From assembly GCA_003641785.1 (NCBI GenBank), contig QNAO01000086.1:1-5179 (forward strand): 5,179 bases of DNA, given 5' to 3'. Source of the stretch: Thermotogae bacterium (lineage in GTDB: Bacteria > Thermotogota > Thermotogae > Thermotogales > DSM-5069). The notes beneath the pieces are model-generated. The model did not search any database, was not told the origin of the DNA, and saw only the letters and a list, made by a program, of their open reading frames with translations. A program made the position numbers and the translations under genes. Below are positions 1-5,179 of this stretch, one piece after another (positions within the stretch are counted from its first letter, which is position 1; each line of letters begins with the position of its first letter).

Positions 1-381
1 ATCAAGCCTGCTTCGTTTAACATCACTGCACAGTGCAACAGAGTTGCTGTCAAGGATGGCCACATGCTCTCTGTATTTATCAACACTCAAAAGCGAATAT
101 CACTTGACGGTATCGTTGAAGCGTTTGACAACTTCAATCCTTTGGAAGATATGGCTCTTCCCTCATGTCCAGAAAGGCCAGTTGTGTTGCTGAGGGCTCC
201 TGACGCGCCACAACCACGTATGCACAGAAACCTTGGCAACGGAATGACAGTGAGTGTGGGAAGATTGGTTCAAACTTCGGAAACGAGTATCCGCTTCGTG
301 GCACTTGTTCACAACACCATCCGCGGTGCTGCGGGTTGCGCGGTCCTGAATGCCGAGGTTTATACCGCTCAACTGAGCTGA
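1..381 (+). CDS. asd: Aspartate-semialdehyde dehydrogenase, C-terminal part (5' end outside window)
   Basis: This enzyme reduces L-aspartyl-4-phosphate to L-aspartate-4-semialdehyde with NADPH in the cytoplasm, the branch point to lysine/diaminopimelate, threonine and methionine. The frame is open from base 1, so the gene enters from the left; 126 residues are visible before a TGA at 379-381. Visible residues 8-21 carry the substrate-binding and acid/base segment (ITAQCNRV followed by DGH): Arg14 and His21 are seven residues apart, the same spacing as the Arg/His pair of characterised family members. Further on, a PQPR segment, GMTVSVGR and the C-terminal HNTIRGAAG...LNAE block are typical of the family end. 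The wording (HNTIRGAAG, LNAE) is closer to the archaeal/fungal-type branch than to the E. coli type. The catalytic cysteine lies upstream of the window. An internal ATG at 64 is not the start, because conserved sequence continues upstream of it. The gene converges on the minus-strand cluster. Confidence 0.93.
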   Translation: MKPASFNITAQCNRVAVKDGHMLSVFINTQKRISLDGIVEAFDNFNPLEDMALPSCPERPVVLLRAPDAPQPRMHRNLGNGMTVSVGRLVQTSETSIRFVALVHNTIRGAAGCAVLNAEVYTAQLS

Positions 382-400
382 AGTGTTTTCTCACACAGCT
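376..400. repeat. Imperfect inverted repeat at the asd stop codon
   Basis: AGCTG at 376-380 pairs with CAGCT at 396-400, and inside it GTG at 383-385 can pair with CAC at 392-394 around a TTTTCT loop. The repeat overlaps the asd stop codon. It is not followed by a run of T on either strand, so it is not a standard intrinsic terminator; it could be a weak 3'-end structure or chance. Confidence 0.35.
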
Positions 401-404
401 GACG

Positions 405-435
405 GCTCTTTAAAATTGAATTATTCAATTAGAGC
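405..435. repeat. AT-rich inverted repeat / hairpin in convergent spacer
   Basis: AATTGAA at 414-420 and TTCAATT at 424-430 form a perfect 7-bp stem with a 3-base loop. The stem is extended by GCTCT at 405-409 pairing with AGAGC at 431-435, leaving a 4-base bulge (410-413). It lies between asd and the convergent PfpI gene, where a bidirectional 3'-end hairpin is expected, but neither side has a T tract. The symmetric TTGAA-N3-TTCAA core could alternatively be a protein-binding palindrome. The rest of the spacer (436-561) shows no convincing gene, tRNA or terminator. Confidence 0.5.
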
Positions 436-561
436 TGGTAACTAATTCGCAGTTTGCAGAGATTAGATACACCACTTAATTTGGAATATGGCTTCGTCTT
501 ACCGATAAAGATCCAACCATTACTAAAGTTGTGGGCTTCCTGCGGTTATTCCTCGTGAAAA

Positions 562-1071
562 TCAGCCCGTCTTTTTGAGCAACTTGAGAAACTCCCTCAT
601 CCACGCATGAAGATCACCCGGATGTCTTGAACTAACCCAGTTGCCGTCAACAACAACTTCTTGATCTCTGTATTCAGCTCCGGCATTGATCAAGTCATCT
701 TTAATTGAGGCGACACAAGTGCCAGTTCTACCCTCGAGCACCTGTGCCGAGATGAGCACCTGCGCGCCGTGGCAGATAGAAGCCACGGGTTTACCACTGA
801 GAAACATGTTTCTACAGATCTCCACAGCAGCGTCATTCAGCCGTACCCGTTCTGGGCTCTTTCCTCCAGGAATGACCAGTGCGTCAAACTTTTCTATATC
901 AACTTCATCGAACTTCACATCAATTGTGATAGGGTAGCCATGCTTTCCTTTGATGTGCCCCTTTCTGTCGCTCGCCACGAGTACCTCGTATTCTTCTTCC
1001 TTCAGCCTGAAGTAAGGATAGAACAGTTCCAAGTCCTCAAAATCATCGACGGCTACGAAGAGAACTTTCAT
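562..1071 (-). CDS. pfpI: PfpI/DJ-1 superfamily intracellular protease-like protein
   Basis: This is a 169-residue cytoplasmic protein of the DJ-1/PfpI superfamily. Members related to Pyrococcus PfpI form oligomeric rings and have been described as ATP-independent proteases and, more debatably, as glyoxalase/deglycase enzymes. Counting from the ATG at 1071, the nucleophile elbow ASICHG places Cys100 and His101, and PGGKSPERVR places Glu74; these are the catalytic numbers of the Pyrococcus horikoshii protein, recalled from memory. The acidic FEDLE segment near residues 11-15 and the C-terminal VVVDGNWVSSR...DL.AWMREF block also fit this subgroup. An in-frame GTG at 1080 is less likely as start, because a Shine-Dalgarno-like GGGGGTG at 1084-1078 sits 6 bases before the ATG. 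The gene follows the regulator by 21 bases and is probably the last of the operon. Family is sure; physiological substrate is unknown. Confidence 0.95.
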   Translation of the reverse strand: MKVLFVAVDDFEDLELFYPYFRLKEEEYEVLVASDRKGHIKGKHGYPITIDVKFDEVDIEKFDALVIPGGKSPERVRLNDAAVEICRNMFLSGKPVASICHGAQVLISAQVLEGRTGTCVASIKDDLINAGAEYRDQEVVVDGNWVSSRHPGDLHAWMREFLKLLKKTG

Positions 1072-1077
1072 GTTTAA

Positions 1078-1084
1078 CACCCCC
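1078..1084 (-). promoter_or_regulatory. Ribosome binding site of the PfpI-like gene
   Basis: On the minus strand GGGGGTG (a variant of GGAGGTG) lies 6 bases upstream of the ATG at 1071. It includes the GTG at 1080, which argues that this GTG belongs to the ribosome binding site and is not the start codon. Confidence 0.7.
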
Positions 1085-1092
1085 AGAATTAG

Positions 1093-1920
1093 CTATTTAC
1101 TGTCAGATGTGTACTTCTTTGGTTTCAGAACCTCCGAAACGTTGTCAAGTAAGCCCTGCCTCTCACTCGCGATTTTTTGAAGCACGAGACGAAAGAGGAT
1201 CTCTGTCAGGGCGAACTCCCCAAGATTGCTGCGCAGAAATTCGTGCTTTTCGAATTTTGTGGCTGGACTGTATAGAACAAGGTCTGCAACTTTGGTCAGT
1301 GGAGACTTAGTTCCGGAGGTTATGGCAATTGTTTTTGCTCCAACCTGCTTGGCGGTCAAAGTGGACTTAACGGTATCTCTTATATTTCCACTGTGACTTA
1401 TAGATATCACAACGTCTTTTTTTCCAAGACCCGCCGCCACTATCACCTGAACATGAGGATCGTTGTAATGAAAAGCCGGGATTCCCAGCAAAGAAAACAG
1501 AAGCCCACCATAATCAGCGACTACCCCAGATCTACCAACACCGAAGAATATGACTTTTCGCGATTCAATAATCCATTCAACGGCTTTGTCAAGATCTTCC
1601 TGTTTCAGTGTTTCCTGGAGATGCTCCATTGAGTTTTTCATTTCCGAAATCATACTGGAAAGCTTTCCATCAGAGCCCTTGATATACTCCTCGGTTCTGC
1701 TGAGGTCACGTGTTAGTTCTATCTTGAACACCTGATAACCATCGAATCCAATCTTTCGCACAAGTCTGTATATAGTGGATTCGCTCACACCAACAACGTG
1801 AGCAAATTCTGTTATGGAATAATGAATCACATCATCAGGGCTGTTTAGAATGTAGTCTGCTATTTTTTTCTCCACAGAACTCAGGGATTCATATATTCCC
1901 ATAATCGTGTTAAAAATCAA
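1093..1920 (-). CDS. RpiR/MurR-family transcriptional regulator (HTH + SIS domains)
   Basis: This is a DNA-binding sugar-responsive regulator of about 275 residues, the usual length for the family. Numbered from the TTG at 1920, the N-terminal domain has the typical opening (SLSSVEKKIADYIL, about residues 13-26) and a helix-turn-helix around 35-59 (ITEFAHVVGVSESTIYRLVRKIGF). A SIS phosphosugar-binding domain spans about 120-220, with the glycine-rich IFFGVGRSG (about 124-132) and the phosphate-contact loop SISHSGNIRDT (about 173-183). RpiR proteins act as repressors or activators whose DNA binding is altered by a phosphorylated sugar. An upstream TTG at 1938 is in frame, but it would put the apparent Shine-Dalgarno sequence inside the coding region, so 1920 is preferred; an ATG at 1902 is a third option. 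The gene lies 4 bases after the glycosyltransferase stop, so the two are probably translationally coupled and the regulator probably controls its own cluster. The effector is not deducible. Confidence 0.93.
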   Translation of the reverse strand: MIFNTIMGIYESLSSVEKKIADYILNSPDDVIHYSITEFAHVVGVSESTIYRLVRKIGFDGYQVFKIELTRDLSRTEEYIKGSDGKLSSMISEMKNSMEHLQETLKQEDLDKAVEWIIESRKVIFFGVGRSGVVADYGGLLFSLLGIPAFHYNDPHVQVIVAAGLGKKDVVISISHSGNIRDTVKSTLTAKQVGAKTIAITSGTKSPLTKVADLVLYSPATKFEKHEFLRSNLGEFALTEILFRLVLQKIASERQGLLDNVSEVLKPKKYTSDSK

Positions 1921-1924
1921 CTTC

Positions 1925-1935
1925 TCACCACCTCT
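1925..1935 (-). promoter_or_regulatory. Ribosome binding site of the regulator overlapping the upstream stop codon
   Basis: The minus-strand sequence AGAGGTGGTGA contains a strong purine-rich match to the 16S rRNA 3' end about 8 bases before the TTG at 1920. Its last three bases are the TGA stop of the glycosyltransferase gene. Terminating ribosomes would therefore sit on the start region of the regulator, the usual layout for translational coupling. This site decides the start choice for the regulator. Confidence 0.7.
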
Positions 1936-3115
1936 CAACGAATCGGCGCTTCATATTGAGAAAAGTATCTACTTGCTGATCAACTACGCTTTCAGCCTCT
2001 TCAGAGGAAAGACCCGTAGTCTCCTCTACAAAACCCGCGACTCTTGCAAAATAAAAGCCAATCAAATTTTTAATAATCTGTTCAGACGGCCGATGTTTAA
2101 AAACCAGAGCACTGTTAAAAACAACAGAAGCCCATTCTTCGCAACTTATAACTCCTTGCTGCAGCACTTTTTCAATGAGCTCCTTCGGCAGGTATTTCTC
2201 CAACTTTTCAGCGGCCTCGAAAACCATGTGCTTAGCTCGTTTTTGCAGGAGGTTTTCGTCTATTGTCATTTTCGCAATATTCTCCTGAGGACTTTCTCCA
2301 TAAATTTGCGCTTCATTGATATCAAACACTTGTTTCCAGCGTTCTTCGTAAGTTATCATAAGGCGGAAGATTGTGTCAACAACCTGCATGAACATCCCTT
2401 CAAGGTGTTTGGCAGGATCTTTGGCATCGTGCACCTTAGCACCCAGGGCTGCCTGAAAAACACCTCTTCCAGATTCGTTCAAAGCGGTTGTTGTCATGAA
2501 AATATCGATTCCGAACCTCGCGACGTTGCTTTTCCAGATATCCGCTGGTTTTTCAAGGATCTTTTGAATGATTTCGGCTGACAAACCGAAATCTCCGCCG
2601 ATGGGTTGCCGAATTTTGATCCCATAAAGCGCGGATGTGAGTGGGTAACATATGGTGTTGGTTATCGTACCGTCGTATTTATGCCTCAGGTACAAAGGAG
2701 CCACATAAGAAGCTTTTTCTTCAAGTATTGGTACAGCCAACCTTTCAATCCACCACGGCTTAACACTTCTCAAATCTGAATCCAGAAAGACAACCACTTT
2801 AGTGTTGAGCATCTGTGAAACTTCCATAACACTTTTCATCGCCGTTCCCTTGCCCGATGGGCCTATGTAACTGTAAGACGTTTTTGGAACATCTTCTGTC
2901 TTTGACTTCATAAACGCGTCAGCGGTTCCATCAGAAGATTTTCCATCGGCGTTGACAATTAACCCCGACAGTCCAGTGGATTTTATCCCACACGCGGCAA
3001 CTTCGGCTACGAAGCCTATTGTGTCTCTATTGTTGAAGCTCGGAATTCCAACCACGATATCAACATTCCCCATATCTCTTAAGAAACCACTAACATCTTC
3101 TGGAACACTCCACAC
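1925..3115 (-). CDS. GT81-family glycosyltransferase, glucosylglycerate synthase-like
   Basis: This is a 396-residue GT-A fold retaining glycosyltransferase. Relatives include glucosyl-3-phosphoglycerate synthase (GpgS) and the direct glucosylglycerate synthase (Ggs), which joins a nucleotide-activated glucose to D-glycerate to make a compatible solute. Seen in order: the nucleotide-binding strand VVGIPSFNN (residues 21-29), NADGKSSDGT (55-64), GPSGKG (85-90), the metal-binding DSD (112-114), IRQPIGGDFG (168-177), ARFGIDIFMTT (199-209) and GAKVHD with His229, the likely metal-ligand histidine. A helical C-terminal region follows (about 260-396), as in the longer Ggs-like members. No signal peptide or membrane segment is visible, so it is cytoplasmic. 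The GTG at 3115 is chosen because AAGGAG lies upstream at 3131-3126; an ATG at 3073 is a weaker alternative. The gene starts 6 bases after the GH38 stop. GT81 membership is firm; the donor and acceptor are inferred, and GpgS or mannosyl transfer remain possible. Confidence 0.88.
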   Translation of the reverse strand: MWSVPEDVSGFLRDMGNVDIVVGIPSFNNRDTIGFVAEVAACGIKSTGLSGLIVNADGKSSDGTADAFMKSKTEDVPKTSYSYIGPSGKGTAMKSVMEVSQMLNTKVVVFLDSDLRSVKPWWIERLAVPILEEKASYVAPLYLRHKYDGTITNTICYPLTSALYGIKIRQPIGGDFGLSAEIIQKILEKPADIWKSNVARFGIDIFMTTTALNESGRGVFQAALGAKVHDAKDPAKHLEGMFMQVVDTIFRLMITYEERWKQVFDINEAQIYGESPQENIAKMTIDENLLQKRAKHMVFEAAEKLEKYLPKELIEKVLQQGVISCEEWASVVFNSALVFKHRPSEQIIKNLIGFYFARVAGFVEETTGLSSEEAESVVDQQVDTFLNMKRRFVERW

Positions 3116-3121
3116 AGATGA

Positions 3122-3409
3122 TCAGCTCCTTCCACTCTCCGCCAACTCCAAAATGTAGTCATAAGTTCGCCTCTTTGATCGAAGCTCATTCAATTCCCAC
3201 GCTATGCGATCGATTGTTCTACCCTTACACAAAGTCAGGGAAAGTTTGAGTTCCAGTTGTGTTCTTTGTAAAGAAAGTATCTTGTGCATCGCTTTGTGAA
3301 ACGACAGGCTATTCCTTTTCATGGAAGAAGCTCTTTCTGTCAGAAGTTTTGTCTTTCTTTCCAAACGGCTCAGTTGTTTTTCGATTCTAACAAGATCGTT
3401 CTTGCTGAA
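3122..3409 (-). other. Basic coiled-coil-like C-terminal extension of the GH38 protein
   Basis: After the last recognisable beta-sandwich strands (RIFLRVYNPYN, then IGLCEVQSVF) and a roughly 25-residue linker, the protein ends in about 95 residues that read as amphipathic helices rich in Lys, Arg, Leu and Glu. The segment LVRIEKQLSRLERKTKLL has hydrophobic residues in a heptad-like spacing, and a second helix pair follows (FHKAMHKILSLQRTQLELKL, then IAWELNELRSKRR). It is not part of the GH38 fold as usually described. It may mediate oligomerisation or binding to a partner, but this is inferred from composition alone. Confidence 0.55.
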
Positions 3410-5179
3410 ACTGTCGTTTCGCTTCTTCACAGGAAATTGCGGTATATCGTAGATACGGGATTCTGTGTTTTCAACAGTTTTGCTCGGAAAAACGCTCTGA
3501 ACCTCACAAAGCCCTATCTGCCCCGGTTCTAAGTTTGAAACACGCTTGTTGTATGGATTGTATACCCTCAGGAAGATCCTGTTGTGCACACTTACGGCAC
3601 CCGTGTAAGGTAGATTGCCGCTGTAAACACTCAGCTCTCTTAATATCCCCTGAGAGTTCTTAACATCAACTCTTACTGGTTCATTTTCAAAGAGCTGATA
3701 CCATCTGAAGAATTCTTCGCTGTGAACATCACTATTAATGGAGATAAAAGCCAGATCAAAGCGCATTTTCCCCTTACAACGTGCACCGGGCACAAAAATT
3801 CTGGGCCCAGCATCTCCGGTGCGTGTAGATACTTTTTCTTTAGCAATCCAATCCACAGCTCGAACAAGAGTGATTCTGATGACACCCTTCTTGTCAATTG
3901 AGTATTCTCTTAAGGCTTTCGCGAAAACACCTGTTGATTTTTTCTCATCACTGAGGCACACAAATCCTTGAAAAGGAAAATCACGTATCGTATCTTTTTC
4001 GCGTGCCGCAAGAAGCACTCCCTTAAATCTTTGAGGAAGCTCATTTGAGAATAGATCCGTGTCAACACGAGGCCTCTTCACAATATCGAACGGAGTTTTG
4101 GCAAAAATGCTCGATCTGTCATCATCTGTCTCCATCAACAGCGAGAGCCTGTAATTAGATTTCATACTGGTGGTGTCAATCCATGCCGACCATTTTACAA
4201 GAGGTGTTTCATCGAGCACAATCGTTTCGTCCGTTACTATGGAGCCACCTGCAGTGGATATTTTCCTCTTCATCTTGACTATCATGTGGTGGTTTCCGAA
4301 GCTTGCGATGTGTATGTCTAAAACACAGACATCGAACTCCATCTCCTTTGGATCCGATGAATACGTGTCTCCCAAATCCTTTTCGAGAAGAAACACGCCA
4401 GCTTTGATTCCGTTGAAAATTATGGATCCATCTTTCTCAAAGTGCAGTTGGTAATAGCGATTTTTCCACTTTAGCGCTCGTTTGCCTTTTCTATTCGCAT
4501 CGTGATCAGTTATTTTGAAAATACCAATGCCTGAACTTCGAAGTTTGTAGCATGTTTTCTCATTTGAGTACCACACATCGTACTCAAAAGGGCTGAACGA
4601 AAGAACGTATCGACCCGATTCCAAACCGCTTTTGCTAATCAAAGACGCCGCGGAATTCGTGAATTCATTTGCAAGAAAGGAATACAGTTTTCTGTAACTT
4701 CTCTCCATAGAACGATGCACAAAATCCGTGCACACACCGCATATGTTGTCGTGATTCAGAGTTTTCAAATACTCTTTCCAGATGCTCTTTTCAAAATGTT
4801 TTTCCAAAAGCAAATTCAACACTTCAGTTCTTGTCAGAAGCCTGTACACTACGTCGCTTTCGAGCTTCAAATAAACTCTTGTTGACAAAGTTCCGGGAAA
4901 CACACTGGCATACTTCCCGCTGATCATTTCTCCGTTTACGACCGGCAGGGATTTTCTTCTGCTCTTAACAGCATTCACAAATCTTTCAGGATCAGTTCTA
5001 ACAATGTTTTCACTACTGACATACTCCAGGGGATCTTCTGGATGAGTTTCAAGATCGTAGCCATCTAAGAGAACGACGTCACCAGAGGTGAACGATGATA
5101 GCTTCTCAATTTCGTGATGAAGTCTTTTTTCAGCGAGGGGTTGAGTCTGCTTCAAGTTGTACAGGTTTCTGTAGCCTCC
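3122..5179 (-). CDS. GH38-family alpha-mannosidase, C-terminal 685 residues (5' end outside window)
   Basis: GH38 enzymes are zinc-dependent retaining alpha-mannosidases; bacterial members include cytosolic mannosidases and mannosylglycerate-type hydrolases. The frame is open to base 5179, so the catalytic N-terminal domain with the nucleophile aspartate and three zinc ligands is outside the window. Visible residues 1-170 are the end of the catalytic region and the helical middle domain: GGYRNLYNLK at the edge, SVFPGTLSTRVYLK, and LNHDNICG...TDFVH. His143 and Asp144 of that last motif (codons near 4753-4748) correspond to the HD pair in which the histidine is the fourth zinc ligand. The beta-sandwich part follows, with KWKNRYYQLHFEKDGSI, LGDTYSSDP and AGPRIFVPGARCKGKMRFD. 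The last 90 or so residues are an unusual basic helical tail. A TTG at 5155 is not the start, since family sequence continues upstream of it. No secretion signal can be judged. Substrate is unknown; the adjacent GT81 gene suggests a mannosylated glycerate or glucosylglycerate derivative. Confidence 0.9.
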   Translation of the reverse strand, partial: GGYRNLYNLKQTQPLAEKRLHHEIEKLSSFTSGDVVLLDGYDLETHPEDPLEYVSSENIVRTDPERFVNAVKSRRKSLPVVNGEMISGKYASVFPGTLSTRVYLKLESDVVYRLLTRTEVLNLLLEKHFEKSIWKEYLKTLNHDNICGVCTDFVHRSMERSYRKLYSFLANEFTNSAASLISKSGLESGRYVLSFSPFEYDVWYSNEKTCYKLRSSGIGIFKITDHDANRKGKRALKWKNRYYQLHFEKDGSIIFNGIKAGVFLLEKDLGDTYSSDPKEMEFDVCVLDIHIASFGNHHMIVKMKRKISTAGGSIVTDETIVLDETPLVKWSAWIDTTSMKSNYRLSLLMETDDDRSSIFAKTPFDIVKRPRVDTDLFSNELPQRFKGVLLAAREKDTIRDFPFQGFVCLSDEKKSTGVFAKALREYSIDKKGVIRITLVRAVDWIAKEKVSTRTGDAGPRIFVPGARCKGKMRFDLAFISINSDVHSEEFFRWYQLFENEPVRVDVKNSQGILRELSVYSGNLPYTGAVSVHNRIFLRVYNPYNKRVSNLEPGQIGLCEVQSVFPSKTVENTESRIYDIPQFPVKKRNDSFSKNDLVRIEKQLSRLERKTKLLTERASSMKRNSLSFHKAMHKILSLQRTQLELKLSLTLCKGRTIDRIAWELNELRSKRRTYDYILELAESGRS
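3126..3131 (-). promoter_or_regulatory. Ribosome binding site of the GT81 gene
   Basis: AAGGAG on the minus strand lies inside the last codons of the GH38 gene, 10 bases before the GTG at 3115. The spacing is slightly long, but this is the best Shine-Dalgarno match near any candidate start and supports GTG over the internal ATG at 3073. Confidence 0.6.

Noticed and set aside
134..394. An 86-codon minus-strand open frame opposite asd
   Set aside because: It overlaps the conserved end of asd over nearly its whole length and resembles no known protein.
376..400. Intrinsic terminator for asd
   Set aside because: The stem is short, has an internal mismatch region, overlaps the stop codon and lacks a following T run, so it is recorded only as an inverted repeat.
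382..561. Possible tRNA, small RNA gene or decayed gene in the spacer
   Set aside because: No cloverleaf, no open frame of meaningful length on either strand, and no recognisable protein remnant were found; only the inverted repeats stand out.
686..1077. Two + strand open frames opposite the PfpI-like gene
   Set aside because: Both are mirror frames of a well-conserved coding region and lack convincing ribosome binding sites or motifs.
1907..2581. A 224-codon open frame on the + strand
   Set aside because: It is antisense to the regulator and the GT81 gene, whose own frames carry clear family motifs; its translation shows no recognisable motif.
4170..4454. A 94-codon + strand open frame inside the GH38 gene
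   Set aside because: The opposite strand encodes the conserved beta-sandwich region, so this is a shadow frame.

Overview
The window looks like a chromosomal segment of a thermophilic bacterium, most likely a member of the Thermotogota, but the exact genus cannot be resolved from the sequence alone. The case rests on the gene set (a glucosylglycerate-synthase-like GT81 glycosyltransferase next to a GH38 alpha-mannosidase), archaeal-looking versions of two enzymes, tight gene packing with purine-rich ribosome binding sites, TTG/GTG starts, and a GC content around 40-48% in most spot-counted lines. This placement is an inference.

Layout: the + strand opens with the last 126 codons of an aspartate-semialdehyde dehydrogenase gene (1-381), cut off by the window edge. 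A 180-base convergent spacer (382-561) holds two inverted repeats. The rest of the window is one minus-strand gene cluster. In transcription order it reads: a GH38 alpha-mannosidase whose 5' part lies beyond base 5179 (3122-5179), a GT81 family glycosyltransferase (1925-3115), an RpiR/MurR-type transcription factor with a SIS domain (start best placed at 1920), and a PfpI/DJ-1 family protein (start best placed at 1071). Gaps between these genes are 6, 4 and 21 bases, and the ribosome binding site of the regulator overlaps the stop codon of the glycosyltransferase, so the four are very probably cotranscribed. No promoter is evident inside the cluster, and its start is outside the window.

How the genes may work together: GT81 enzymes transfer glucose or mannose to glycerate or 3-phosphoglycerate, making compatible solutes or their precursors. 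GH38 enzymes of the bacterial type seen here cleave alpha-mannosides, including mannosylglycerate derivatives. RpiR proteins sense phosphorylated sugars through the SIS domain. The cluster is therefore a reasonable candidate for making and turning over a glucosylglycerate- or mannosylglucosylglycerate-type solute, or for metabolism of a related mannoside, under sugar-phosphate control. The PfpI-like enzyme could serve carbonyl or protein quality control. These pathway links are inferred. The most unusual single item is a basic, coiled-coil-like C-terminal extension on the GH38 protein. No mobile element, CRISPR array, tRNA or rRNA was seen.
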